A stretch of DNA of 64,000 nucleotides from Chryseobacterium defluvii (GTDB lineage: Bacteria > Bacteroidota > Bacteroidia > Flavobacteriales > Weeksellaceae): positions 930,001 through 994,000 of the forward strand of contig NZ_RBXB01000002.1 of the NCBI RefSeq assembly GCF_003634775.1. Direction: 5' to 3'. Shown piece by piece: positions 29,801-37,480 of the stretch (positions within the stretch are counted from its first letter, which is position 1; each line of letters starts with the position of its first letter). The notes beneath the pieces are model-generated. The model saw only the letters and a program-made list of their open reading frames with translations, was not told the DNA's origin and searched no databases. The translations under genes were made by a program, and so were the position numbers.

Positions 29801-30320
29801 ATTAATGTTACCAAGCTCTTCTTTAACTGGAGTCTTGCCTGCAGTAAATTCGCCATCTATATTAAGTTATTTTCCTTCTATAACGTGGCCTTCAAATGCA
29901 GTAGTTCTAGAAACAGCTACTGCGGCTGAAGCCACCTTATTAGCAGATGATGTAACAGGTGTTGGAGTTGCAGATGATATATTGATTCCTGTAATTTTTG
30001 CTGGAAGTGTAATTTATGTAATTATTAATTCTGATCTAGATAAAGGAAATGTTTCTATTGATTCACAAGAATCATTTGATACATATAAACCTGATGATAG
30101 TGGAATTGTAAGACCTCTTGACGCAACTATTCCATTGGAAAAGCGAATGGATAACTTTGCAAGGAAAAGAAAAGGATCTCAAAAATGGGGTGAAGAGGCA
30201 GAGCATAAAAAAGGAGCAAGACCTAGCAAAAAAGGAACACATCAAAAGGGACAAACTAGGAAAGGCCGAGATAAAGGAGGTGAAAAAGGTGATGACAGAA
30301 GACCATATAGAAGAAAATAA
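26859..30320 (+). CDS. DUF6443/RHS core protein with variable C-terminal tip (candidate polymorphic toxin)
   Basis: A 1153-residue protein with a signal peptide (ends near LAHAQ). An N-terminal DUF6443-type region follows (ETIQYFDGLGRPKQI), then many YD repeats (FEYDSQNRLKKHY, IDYDVNGNMTSM). The RHS-associated core is YKDHLGNVRVSF, then YDYGARMYMPDIGRWGVLDPL, ending at DPTG (931-934). Everything after residue 935 is a 219-residue tip unlike the shell. It has a hydrophobic stretch near 1041-1058 and a very basic last 40 residues rich in Lys/Arg/Gly. In Rhs systems the core ends at a DPxG cleavage point and the tip is the toxin. No known nuclease or deaminase motif is recognised here. The next gene, 6 bases on, is the expected place for immunity. 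Confidence 0.85.
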   Translation: MKKIIIPIGALLVAGLAHAQTTPSSTENYVYTKTYLSDPTAGTPKTSETIQYFDGLGRPKQIVNVKASPQGKDVVSHVEYDGFGRQVKDYLPVPQSGTQNGAIYTSPLGNASTIYGGEKIYAEKILENSPLDRPLQQIQVGNEWTNKPVNFEYGTNIENDNIKRYETVTTWNATDKVYISTIQQSENFPIGQLYKNSITDEDGNKTIEFKNGGGQTLLVRKVISATENADTYYVYNEYSQLAYVIPPLASIGTIDQTVLDNFCYRYKYDSKNRLVEKKLPGKGWEYLLYDKQDRLVATQDAKLRENGLWLYTKYDQFGRVAITGISIGSSRISEQNEVDGLGSNNLNRINYVFFNRQGMDVYYDNPDITYPNSTKWVTLLSLNYYDTYPAYSFNPSFPATIYGKQTLTDNPASTGKSTKSLPVMTFVKNIEDNNWTKNYNYYDTKGRTIGTHSINYLGGYTKTESDLDLAGAVQQTKTYHKRLSTDAEKVITETFEYDSQNRLKKHYHQVDSLPQELLADNTYNELSQLINKQVGNNLQSIDYAYNIRGWMTKINDPGNLNGALFGYEIKYNNPENTSLASPRYNGNISEVSWRVSNTDVFKRYSYNYDSLNRLKEAIFSNPDASVPETHFNDEKIDYDLNGNIVHLERKAKSLNGSSTELIDYLNYEYHANKLNLIIDESQNPTGYEGGGNFIDYDVNGNMTSMMDKNISAIGYNYQNLPNVITTADNNKKIYHTYRADGTKLRKIYNISYPQDGTYFATVTEYLDGFHYLTTQGVYKSDFNALDYAYEQEAFMKEINLSPDTELQFVPTAEGFYDFAKNEYIYQYKDHLGNVRVSFRNKDGDPIITDQNDYYPFGMNIPREEQAVFGTASLYNYKYNGKELQETGMYDYGARMYMPDIGRWGVLDPLAELQSRFSPYHYSYNNPIFYNDPTGMIGDCPTCPKGITNINLLPNGEKEMQIEEVLLTGTKKSSFNYSAAFQLMLPSSSLTGVLPAVNSPSILSYFPSITWPSNAVVLETATAAEATLLADDVTGVGVADDILIPVIFAGSVIYVIINSDLDKGNVSIDSQESFDTYKPDDSGIVRPLDATIPLEKRMDNFARKRKGSQKWGEEAEHKKGARPSKKGTHQKGQTRKGRDKGGEKGDDRRPYRRK

Positions 30321-30326
30321 ATTATT

Positions 30327-30815
30327 ATGGAAATATTAAATATAAAAATTAGTCGTTTTACCGACATAATTAGTGGTGTAAAACTCTATGAAAATGATGA
30401 TTTGTTAATCATAATTCAAAATCCTGTTGACTATGTGTTAGATGGAGTATGCTTTATTAATAAAAAGTATATTCAAAATATGAAACTAGATGAAGATCAT
30501 ATGATGAAAAAGATATTAGAACATAAAATAAGTAAGTATAATATAAATAATTATTATAGAAATTTTAAAAATATTAAGGATACTATAGATTACTTTAAAG
30601 ATAATCAGTCTAAGCTAATTGAATTAACTTTAGATAGTCCTACATATTCCATAATAGGTAAAATTCAAAATGTCAATATAAAATCTTTTAAACTTAATAT
30701 GCTGAGTGTTAAAGCTCAATATCTTAACGAAGAAAAATTTGAATATGATAAAATAAGAATACTTACAATAGATAGTGATTATTTAAACTCTTTAGAATAT
30801 TTTATGAGTTTATAA
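30327..30815 (+). CDS. AT-rich small protein, candidate immunity to the RHS tip
   Basis: A 162-residue cytoplasmic protein with no recognised domain, no signal peptide and no membrane helix. It is rich in Ile, Asn, Lys, Tyr and Asp. Base composition is far below that of the neighbours: three consecutive 60-base rows (30481-30660) hold 13, 7 and 16 G/C, against 30 of 60 in a row of hisD (16261-16320). It starts 6 bases after the RHS stop and is closed by a terminator. Position, size and composition match immunity genes of polymorphic toxins, but the function is an inference. Confidence 0.6.
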   Translation: MEILNIKISRFTDIISGVKLYENDDLLIIIQNPVDYVLDGVCFINKKYIQNMKLDEDHMMKKILEHKISKYNINNYYRNFKNIKDTIDYFKDNQSKLIELTLDSPTYSIIGKIQNVNIKSFKLNMLSVKAQYLNEEKFEYDKIRILTIDSDYLNSLEYFMSL

Positions 30816-30831
30816 TCATTCTGGGATAATT

Positions 30832-30862
30832 AAAAAGCCACTATAAACTATAGTGGCTTTTT
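30832..30862. terminator. Bidirectional terminator after the RHS operon
   Basis: Perfect 14-bp stem (arms 30832-30845 and 30849-30862) with a 3-base loop and A/T runs at both feet, between convergent genes. Confidence 0.9.
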
Positions 30863-30881
30863 AATGAATATTCTAAATTGT

Positions 30882-32057
30882 TTATTTCTCAATCAAAATT
30901 TTTCTCACAGCTTTCTGTTCGCCAGACTTCAAAGTAACCAGATAAGCTCCTCTTGACAATCCGGAAACATTCAGCTTGGTTTCGTTTTCTTTATTTATGA
31001 TCAGACGGCCATTCATATCCGTTACTTCTACTTTGAAATTTTTCACATCATTAGGAAACTCGATGTGTAATATATCTTTTGCAGGATTTGGATAAACTTT
31101 TACAGATTCTATTTTATCCAATGTTTTTTCATCAGTAGCTAAAATAGAAGTAGAAGCCACGGCAAAATGCTGAAGTGCGCCTACAGCTGCTTTTCCTACA
31201 TTGAATACATATACCGGATCAATATTGGCAAAAGTATCATTAGCAGTATGCTCATTATAGCTTCTTGTATATTCATAGAAACCTGTAATAACTTCTCCTT
31301 TATCTTCAAATGGCATATAATCTGAGGCATAAGCAGGGTCAATAGCTGTCTGAAGCGGTGAATATAGCGTAGTACAGGTTGCAAGCTGTTGGGTTACCGC
31401 TTGGGAGGCCGCATTATTGCTTGTTGGGCTTCCTTGGTCCTCATCACAATAAATAGTATTGTTAGTATTTCCCAACGCTCCACCAACCTGGTCAATATTA
31501 AAAACCAATTTGATGTCCAGCTGACGAACCCCATTGATATATGCTACATTATTTACATAGTGGCTGCTTCCATATAGACCTTGTTCTTCTCCGGAAAAGT
31601 GAATAAACTTGATGGAATATTCTGTAGGGATATCCTTTAAAATTCTGGCTGCTTCCAAAAGAATAGCTGTTCCACTTCCGTTATCACTTACTCCAGGTCC
31701 GTTAATGGTATCATAATGTCCACAAATAATAACATACTTATCGGGATATACAGTTCCTGTTTTGGTAATGATAAGATTTTTAGAGTTGGTACTGCTCCCG
31801 ATGGTAAAAGGATCTTCCACCATCTGGCTTGCGGTATAGCCATAAGAAATATATTTATTTTTAAGCCAGTTCAATGCAGCCGTATTATTGGCTGAACCCG
31901 TTGTTTTAATCCCCAAATATCCAAACTCCTGCAATAGCGTTGTAATATTCGTCTGAGTTACCTTGTTGGATCTGTTTTGATACGCCTGAATAAAAGTTTG
32001 GGCCTGTAAACTATAAGCCCCGAAAGAAAAGAGTAGAAGAGCGGCAATTTTTTTCAC
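30882..32057 (-). CDS. Secreted M28 family zinc aminopeptidase with T9SS sorting domain
   Basis: A 391-residue exopeptidase. A Sec signal (ends near LQAQ) precedes the M28 catalytic domain (about 20-300). Metal ligands and catalytic residues are visible in CGHYDTINGPGVSDNGSG (His and bridging Asp), HFSGEEQGLYGS (catalytic Glu and ligand Glu), NIDQVGG and the late YNEHTANDTF His. The last 75 residues are a type A T9SS domain (VKVYPNPAKDILHIEF ... GAYLVTLKSG). It should be sorted to the outer surface and process peptides for nutrition. It has its own promoter downstream of the rplT terminator. Confidence 0.93.
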   Translation of the reverse strand: MKKIAALLLFSFGAYSLQAQTFIQAYQNRSNKVTQTNITTLLQEFGYLGIKTTGSANNTAALNWLKNKYISYGYTASQMVEDPFTIGSSTNSKNLIITKTGTVYPDKYVIICGHYDTINGPGVSDNGSGTAILLEAARILKDIPTEYSIKFIHFSGEEQGLYGSSHYVNNVAYINGVRQLDIKLVFNIDQVGGALGNTNNTIYCDEDQGSPTSNNAASQAVTQQLATCTTLYSPLQTAIDPAYASDYMPFEDKGEVITGFYEYTRSYNEHTANDTFANIDPVYVFNVGKAAVGALQHFAVASTSILATDEKTLDKIESVKVYPNPAKDILHIEFPNDVKNFKVEVTDMNGRLIINKENETKLNVSGLSRGAYLVTLKSGEQKAVRKILIEK

Positions 32058-32105
32058 TTGATATAATATTTAGTAATTCTTTATGTTTTTGACAATAATT
32101 TAGGG

Positions 32106-32113
32106 CAAATGTA
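32106..32113 (-). promoter_or_regulatory. -7 promoter element of the M28 peptidase gene
   Basis: Minus-strand TACATTTG, matching TAnnTTTG, 49 bases before the start codon and just after the rplT terminator. Confidence 0.55.
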
Positions 32114-32117
32114 GTAA

Positions 32118-32148
32118 TAAAAAAATCCCGGGCAAAGAAACCCGGGAT
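32118..32148 (-). terminator. Terminator of rpmI-rplT
   Basis: GC-rich 8-bp stem ATCCCGGG/CCCGGGAT around an 8-base loop, followed on the minus strand by seven T. It lies 26 bases after rplT. Confidence 0.9.
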
Positions 32149-32173
32149 TATATTGATAACAAAAAATTCTACA

Positions 32174-32518
32174 TTATTTTACTTGATCTACAACTGCTTT
32201 GAAAGCTTCAGGGTGATTCATTGCTAAATCTGCTAAAACTTTTCTGTTAAGCTCAATGTTGTTCTTTTTAAGAGCCCCCATAAACTGAGAGTAAGACATT
32301 CCGTGCTCTCTGGTTCCCGCGTTGATACGAGTGATCCAAAGTGCTCTGAAGTTTCTCTTTTTCTCTTTTCTACCACGGTAAGCATATTGCATTGCTTTTT
32401 CTACCGCGTTTTTAGCTACTGTCCAAACGTTCTTTCTTCTTCCGAAATAACCTTTAGCGTGCTTAAAAATTTTCTTTCTGCGAGCTCTTGAAGCTACGGC
32501 ATTTACTGATCTTGGCAT
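32174..32518 (-). CDS. rplT: 50S ribosomal protein L20
   Basis: A 114-residue basic ribosomal protein, full length. It opens [30 protein letters not shown], here given as [16 protein letters not shown] then GYFGRRKN, and continues with [20 protein letters not shown], the classical L20 core. It binds 23S rRNA early in 50S assembly and in other bacteria represses its own operon. The gene follows rpmI after about 120 bases. In this genome the pair is separated from infC by two unrelated genes. Confidence 0.99.
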   Translation of the reverse strand: MPRSVNAVASRARRKKIFKHAKGYFGRRKNVWTVAKNAVEKAMQYAYRGRKEKKRNFRALWITRINAGTREHGMSYSQFMGALKKNNIELNRKVLADLAMNHPEAFKAVVDQVK

Positions 32519-32640
32519 AATTTAAATTGTTTTTTTGAAATGTGCGGCAAACTGTTTCATTGCACTTAGGTGCTCCATTTCAGGGTTAAAATTTTGAATT
32601 TGTTTGAATTCTTATAAACCGAATTATAGATTTATAAAAA

Positions 32641-32838
32641 CTACTTAATGGTTAATTGACGTTGAACACTTTTCTCGTCCACTTTAGCTACGTAAGAAGT
32701 AGTAGTAAGATTTCTCTTCTGCTTAGTTTCTTTCTTAGTTAAGATGTGGCTTTTGTAAGCATTTTTTCTTTTGATCTTACCAGATCCGGTAAGAGCAAAA
32801 CGCTTTTTAGCACCTGATTTCGTTTTTAATTTTGGCAT
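32641..32838 (-). CDS. rpmI: 50S ribosomal protein L35
   Basis: A 65-residue basic ribosomal protein. I start at the ATG at 32838, giving [20 protein letters not shown], the universal L35 N-terminus; an upstream frame from 32895 would add 19 residues foreign to the family. The conserved [14 protein letters not shown] segment follows. It is transcribed with rplT from a promoter 75 bases upstream rather than from infC. Confidence 0.99.
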   Translation of the reverse strand: MPKLKTKSGAKKRFALTGSGKIKRKNAYKSHILTKKETKQKRNLTTTSYVAKVDEKSVQRQLTIK

Positions 32839-32884
32839 TGTTTTGCTTTTTATTGTTTTGTTATCAATATCTGTCTTGGTTACT

Positions 32885-32920
32885 CCTAAAGACATTTAGG
32901 AATAATAGTGTGCAAAGATA
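32885..32920 (-). promoter_or_regulatory. Promoter and leader hairpin of rpmI-rplT
   Basis: Minus-strand TATCTTTG (32913-32920) is a perfect TAnnTTTG -7 box. In the predicted leader, CCTAAA and TTTAGG (32885-32900) form a 6-bp hairpin with a 4-base loop. This shows that rpmI-rplT has its own promoter; whether the hairpin has a role in L20 control is unknown. Confidence 0.6.
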
Positions 32921-32975
32921 CAAAAAAAATCAATCCGAATTTTTATTGTCTGCTATTTTTATTGAATGTATACTA

Positions 32976-33006
32976 TTAAAAAAGCCGCCTCTGGTAAGAG
33001 GCGGCT
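32976..33006 (-). terminator. Terminator of the bulb-lectin lipoprotein gene
   Basis: Nine-bp GC-rich stem (arms 32983-32991 and 32998-33006), loop TGGTAA, followed on the minus strand by a T run. Confidence 0.9.
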
Positions 33007-33024
33007 GTATATTAAAAATCTTTT

Positions 33025-33591
33025 TTATAAGAAGTCTTCAACAATGATATCGTTTCTTTCTTCATTATTTCCACCTAAAATAACTTTAATTCTGAATCCT
33101 GTAGGAATAGCTGCACCTGATCTTGAGAAAAGCTGCAGCTTGACATGCGGGTTGGCTACATAATAATTAACAGCAGTATTAGAGCTCCAAAGAGGGTTTC
33201 CATCGCTATAGATAACCATATTTCCATCGTTTTGTACAATAAGTGATGGGGTACCTGTGCTTCTGTAGGTATTGGAATGCCACAATACATTCGTAAGTCC
33301 CGGTCTTTCTCTGTATAGAACCAGGTTGTTGTCCGCCTGCATGATAAACCGGTAAGTACTTCCGTTGTATTCCATGCTGATTGACTGTCCTGCACTTAAT
33401 GTCTGAGGGTGATTAGTGGTTTCCTTTAAAAGCGTATAGCGTGTGAGATCTAAAAAACGGGATGTATTATTTCCATCAGCAGTTGTCTGCATTTTTTCAT
33501 TTTCTACCCTTACATTGTCAAGAGTATCATCCTGAGCACAAGATGCTAGAAGCACCGAAAGACTTAAAAAAGTCAATCTTTTTATTTTCAT
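33025..33591 (-). CDS. Lipoprotein with bulb-type (B-type) mannose-binding lectin domain
   Basis: A 188-residue lipoprotein. The signal ends at lipobox LASC (Cys18) and is followed by AQDD, an acidic stretch compatible with surface export. Residues about 55-165 form a bulb-lectin beta-prism: two QxDxNxVxY sugar sites are seen, QADNNLVLY (exact) and QNDGNMVIY (exact), with the usual LWHSNT and LWSSNT strand ends. By family such domains bind mannose-type glycans and also occur in lectin-like bacteriocins. Here there is one domain on an anchored protein, so adhesion is as likely. It sits between rpmI and a hydrolase, with its own terminator. Confidence 0.85.
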   Translation of the reverse strand: MKIKRLTFLSLSVLLASCAQDDTLDNVRVENEKMQTTADGNNTSRFLDLTRYTLLKETTNHPQTLSAGQSISMEYNGSTYRFIMQADNNLVLYRERPGLTNVLWHSNTYRSTGTPSLIVQNDGNMVIYSDGNPLWSSNTAVNYYVANPHVKLQLFSRSGAAIPTGFRIKVILGGNNEERNDIIVEDFL

Positions 33592-33729
33592 ATTATTTTT
33601 TTAACAGCACAAAAATAATAATTATTTACAATAAAATCACTAATATGAGATTTATCAAGTATATAAAAATTCAGTGATAATAGCTTATTAAAGCAAATAT
33701 TAATACACTGTATGGTGTATTAAAAATAC

Positions 33730-33755
33730 AAAGCCATAGTTTAAACTATGGCTTT
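33730..33755 (-). terminator. Terminator of the alpha/beta hydrolase gene
   Basis: A 26-base perfect palindrome (33730-33755) with A-rich sequence below it that reads as a T run on the minus strand. Confidence 0.75.
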
Positions 33756-33777
33756 AATATGATATTGAAAAATGTAT

Positions 33778-34599
33778 TTATGATTGAAAAAATGCCAAAA
33801 GGTCTTTATTGATCGTCTCAGCTTCCGTAGTGGGCATTCCATGTGGGAAACCTGGATAAGAAATTAATTTTCCGTTTTTGAGTAGGGTAGCAGCTACTTT
33901 TCCTGTAGTCTCAAACGGGACGATCTGATCATCCTCACCATGCATCACTAATACCGGAATATCTACACTTTTAAGGTCTTCCGTGAAATCTGTTTCAGAG
34001 AAAGCTTTGATACAATCATAATGAGCTTTAATAGCACCCATCATGCCCTGTCTCCACCAGTTTCTTCGGATTCCTTCCGACTCTTGGGATCCTTCTCTGT
34101 TATATCCGTAAAACGGAATAGTGAAATCTATAAAGTATTGCTGCCTTTGGGTTGCGGTATAATGTCGGATTTCGTCAAAAACAGACATTGGAATACCATC
34201 AGGATTGCTATCATTCTTAATCATAATGGGTGTTACGGCACTTACCAGAACAGCTTTAGAAACCCTTCCTTTACCATGTTGGGCAACATATCGGATCACT
34301 TCACCTCCTCCTGTAGAATGGCCCACGTGAATAACATCTTTCAAATCTAATGCTTCTACTATTTCAGCAACATCGGAAGCATACGTATCCATATTATGAC
34401 CTTCTGCTGTTTGGGCAGATCTCCCGTGTCCTCTTCTGTCATGAGCAATCACCCTATACCCCTGTTCTAAAAAGAATACCATCTGGGCATCCCAATCATC
34501 ACTGGATAAAGGCCATCCGTGATGGAAAAATACAGGTTGTCCTTTTCCCCAGTCTTTGTAATAGATTTCTGTTCCGTCTTTTAATTGTAGTGTACTCAT
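33778..34599 (-). CDS. Alpha/beta hydrolase (arylesterase / non-haem chloroperoxidase-like)
   Basis: A 273-residue soluble alpha/beta hydrolase, full length for the family. The oxyanion region is FFHHGWPLSSDDWD, the nucleophile elbow is GHSTGGGEV (Ser about 97), the acid is in VLVMHGEDDQIVPF and the His in GFPHGMPTT. These features match the arylesterase/cofactor-free haloperoxidase branch (PF00561). The natural substrate is unknown. It lies between infC and the lectin lipoprotein and ends in its own hairpin, so it is probably an independent unit inserted in the translation-factor locus. Confidence 0.92.
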   Translation of the reverse strand: MSTLQLKDGTEIYYKDWGKGQPVFFHHGWPLSSDDWDAQMVFFLEQGYRVIAHDRRGHGRSAQTAEGHNMDTYASDVAEIVEALDLKDVIHVGHSTGGGEVIRYVAQHGKGRVSKAVLVSAVTPIMIKNDSNPDGIPMSVFDEIRHYTATQRQQYFIDFTIPFYGYNREGSQESEGIRRNWWRQGMMGAIKAHYDCIKAFSETDFTEDLKSVDIPVLVMHGEDDQIVPFETTGKVAATLLKNGKLISYPGFPHGMPTTEAETINKDLLAFFQS

Positions 34600-34761
34600 A
34601 GCTAATATTTTTAATGATTAATTATATAACAAATGTAGGACTAAACCTTATTCTGAATCTTACCATAGGTTATATTTTAATAATTATTTAATCCTTAACT
34701 ATAAAATAAAACCTCAAATTACTTTGAGGTTTATATTATAAAGTTTAAATAGAAATTTAAA

Positions 34762-35322
34762 CTATTTTACAGCTTTTTTAGGGCTCATCATCATGATCAT
34801 TCTTTTACCTTCCAGTTTAGGCAACTGATCCACTTTTCCAACATGCTCCAGCTCCTGAGCCAATTTTAAAAGTAAAATCTCACCTTGATCTTTGAAGATG
34901 ATTGAACGTCCTTTGAAAAATACGTAGGTTTTCAGTTTTGAACCTTCTTCAAGGAATTTTTCAGCATGCTTCTTTTTAAACTCATAATCGTGATCATCTG
35001 TCTGAGGTCCGAAACGGATCTCTTTTACAACCACCTTTACCTGTTTAGCTTTAAGCTCCTTCTGCTTTTTCTTTTGCTCGTATAAGAACTTTTTATAGTC
35101 CAATATCCTAGCAATAAACGGTTCAGCCTTGTCGGAAATTACTACAAGATCCAATTCCTGTTCTGTAGCAAGTTGTCTTGCCTTATCAATCGGATAAATT
35201 CCCGGCTCTACGTTATCGCCCACTAAACGAAGTTCTCTCACACGAATTTTATCGTTGATCAAGTGTGCGTCCTCTTGTACCGGACGTCTTTGTGGGCCCC
35301 TGTTGTTAAATCTTTGTGCTAT
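34762..35322 (-). CDS. infC: Translation initiation factor IF-3 (apparent non-AUG start)
   Basis: IF-3 binds the 30S subunit, checks the start codon and prevents subunit joining. The body is clear: [20 protein letters not shown], then the linker helix [21 protein letters not shown] and the C-domain ending [13 protein letters not shown]. No ATG or GTG lies at the N-terminus. A TTG at 35262 would cut off a reading frame that continues upstream as [19 protein letters not shown], which resembles IF-3 N-termini. The frame is open back to a stop at 35340. I therefore place the start at ATA, 35320-35322, giving 186 residues. E. coli infC uses AUU and is autoregulated through it. Confidence 0.9.
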   Translation of the reverse strand: MAQRFNNRGPQRRPVQEDAHLINDKIRVRELRLVGDNVEPGIYPIDKARQLATEQELDLVVISDKAEPFIARILDYKKFLYEQKKKQKELKAKQVKVVVKEIRFGPQTDDHDYEFKKKHAEKFLEEGSKLKTYVFFKGRSIIFKDQGEILLLKLAQELEHVGKVDQLPKLEGKRMIMMMSPKKAVK

Positions 35323-35438
35323 TGTATTATATTTTATTGGTTAATTCTAATTTATTAAATATTCAAAAATTAAATGATTAAAAGGATTTTTACATGGAGT
35401 AATTTTTTAATTTTTTAAATCCTTTAATCTTTTAATAA

Positions 35439-37358
35439 TTAAATGGCTGCCTCTTTCTTGAAATAAGAAACGAAATCCTCCATATTCATTACTCCAAGAT
35501 CTCCTTCACCACGTCTTCTTACAGAAATCGTACCATCTTTTTCTTCATTTTCTCCTACAACTAACATGAATGGAATCTTATTTAATTCCGCATCACGGAT
35601 CTTTTTCCCTGTTTTCTCGTTTCTGTCATCAATCTGACCGCTAATATCGTGATTTTCTAAAAATTGTGAAACTTTTTTAGCATAATCTACATATTTTTCA
35701 CTGATTGGGAGAATGATAAACTGATCAGGGCTCAACCACAATGGGAAATCACCTGCAGTATTCTCCAGCAAAATGGCGATAAAACGCTCCATAGAACCGA
35801 ATGGTGCTCTGTGAATCATTACCGGTCTGTGCTTCTCATTATCATTTCCGATATAGTGAAGATCAAATCTTTCCGGCAGGTTGTAGTCTACCTGAATGGT
35901 TCCAAGCTGCCACTTTCTTCCCAAGGCATCTTTCACCATAAAATCTAACTTAGGACCGTAGAATGCAGCCTCACCATATTCAATAACAGTAGTCAAATTT
36001 TTGTTTTTAGCTGCTGTAATGATCGCGTTTTCTGCTTTTTCCCAGTTCTCATCAGAACCGATATATTTTTCCCTGTTATCAGGATCTCTCAATGAAACCT
36101 GGGTCACAAAATCTTCAAAACCTAAAGATCTGAAAACGTATAATACAAGATCGATTACCGCTTCAAATTCTCCTAAAAGCTGGTCCGGGGTACAGAATAA
36201 ATGCGCATCATCCTGAGTAAATCCACGAACTCTTGTTAATCCGTGAAGCTCACCGCTTTGCTCATATCTGTATACAGTTCCGAATTCCGCATATCTTTTT
36301 GGTAAATCTCTGTAGCTCCATTGTGACGTTTTATAGATTTCACAGTGGTGAGGACAGTTCATCGGCTTCAGCATGAATTCTTCTCCTTCATTCGGAGTTT
36401 TGATCGGCTGGAAGCTGTCTGCTCCATATTTGTCCCAGTGTCCTGAAGTCACATATAGTTCTTTGGCGCCAATATGTGGTGACATGACGAATTCATAACC
36501 TCCTTTTTTCTGAGCTGCAGAAAGGAAGTTCTCTAATTTCCTTCTTAAAGCTGTACCTTTTGGTAACCAAAGCGGTAAACCGGCACCTACTTTTTCAGAG
36601 AATGCAAAGATTCCTAATTCTTTACCTAGCTTCCTGTGATCTCTTCTTTTGGCTTCTTCCAATCTTTCAAGATATTCAGTAAGGTCTTTCTGTTTAGGGA
36701 AAGAAATACCATACACTCTTGTTAATTGCGGATTTTTTTCATTTCCTCTCCAATAGGCTCCGGCTGCATTTAAAATCTTAACAGCTTTTACAATACTGGT
36801 GTTCGGAATGTGTCCACCACGACAAAGATCGGTGAAATCATCGTGGGTTACAAAAGTGATTTCTCCGTCATTAAGATTAGAGATCAGCTCAACTTTGTAA
36901 GGGTTATCGGCATATACTTTCAATGCTTCTTCTTTAGAAACAGGGTACAGAGAGAAAGTGGAGCCTTTTTTAGCATTTTCCAATACTTTCTTTTCAATTT
37001 TCTCGAAGTCCTTTTCAGACAAGCTTTCGTCTCCAAAGTCTACATCATAATAGAATCCGCTTTCAATGGCCGGACCGATTGTCAACTTAGCATTAGGATA
37101 AAATTCAAGGATAGCCTGCGCCAACAAGTGGGCAGAAGAATGCCAGAAGGCTTTCTTTCCAAGATCATCATTCCATGTCAACAACTGTACCGTAGAATCC
37201 GTGGTTATAGGCGTGGTCGTCTCAACTTGTTTGTCGTTTACAACTGCGGAAATGGTATTTCTAGCCAATCCCTCGCTTATAGATTTTGCCACATCTAGCG
37301 GAGTAACTCCTGCTTCGAATTCTCGGACACTACTGTCTGGAAGTGTAATTTTTATCAT
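35439..37358 (-). CDS. thrS: Threonyl-tRNA synthetase
   Basis: A 639-residue class II aminoacyl-tRNA synthetase. Domains in order: TGS (about 1-62), the HxxxH editing domain ([12 protein letters not shown] near 77, and the later CRGGHIPNT), the catalytic core with motif 1-3 ([28 protein letters not shown] with the zinc Cys, [14 protein letters not shown]) and the anticodon-binding domain (about 540-639; [12 protein letters not shown]). Length is standard. The start is 25 bases after a TATTTTTG box, leaving no room for a T-box or translational operator. infC follows after an AT-rich spacer of about 116 bases. Confidence 0.99.
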   Translation of the reverse strand: MIKITLPDSSVREFEAGVTPLDVAKSISEGLARNTISAVVNDKQVETTTPITTDSTVQLLTWNDDLGKKAFWHSSAHLLAQAILEFYPNAKLTIGPAIESGFYYDVDFGDESLSEKDFEKIEKKVLENAKKGSTFSLYPVSKEEALKVYADNPYKVELISNLNDGEITFVTHDDFTDLCRGGHIPNTSIVKAVKILNAAGAYWRGNEKNPQLTRVYGISFPKQKDLTEYLERLEEAKRRDHRKLGKELGIFAFSEKVGAGLPLWLPKGTALRRKLENFLSAAQKKGGYEFVMSPHIGAKELYVTSGHWDKYGADSFQPIKTPNEGEEFMLKPMNCPHHCEIYKTSQWSYRDLPKRYAEFGTVYRYEQSGELHGLTRVRGFTQDDAHLFCTPDQLLGEFEAVIDLVLYVFRSLGFEDFVTQVSLRDPDNREKYIGSDENWEKAENAIITAAKNKNLTTVIEYGEAAFYGPKLDFMVKDALGRKWQLGTIQVDYNLPERFDLHYIGNDNEKHRPVMIHRAPFGSMERFIAILLENTAGDFPLWLSPDQFIILPISEKYVDYAKKVSQFLENHDISGQIDDRNEKTGKKIRDAELNKIPFMLVVGENEEKDGTISVRRRGEGDLGVMNMEDFVSYFKKEAAI

Positions 37359-37382
37359 TGTTTACTAAGAAATTTTAAGAGG

Positions 37383-37390
37383 CAAAAATA
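37383..37390 (-). promoter_or_regulatory. -7 promoter element of thrS
   Basis: Minus-strand TATTTTTG fits TAnnTTTG, 24 bases before the thrS ATG. Confidence 0.55.
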
Positions 37391-37480
37391 CGTATTTTTT
37401 AGTTAAAAAACTATATCAATGCGTTGTATAAATAAGATTAATCCTCAAATGTAAATAATTAAGCTGCTTTGAAGAAGATA

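Noticed and set aside
30118..30339. A 73-codon Lys-rich frame overlapping the RHS tip and the next gene
   Set aside because: It is a shifted reading of the basic tip sequence. The two flanking genes already account for the DNA and are spaced normally.
37359..37480. A T-box or threonine-responsive leader before thrS
   Set aside because: The -7 box lies only 24 bases from the ATG, so the leader is too short for such a structure.
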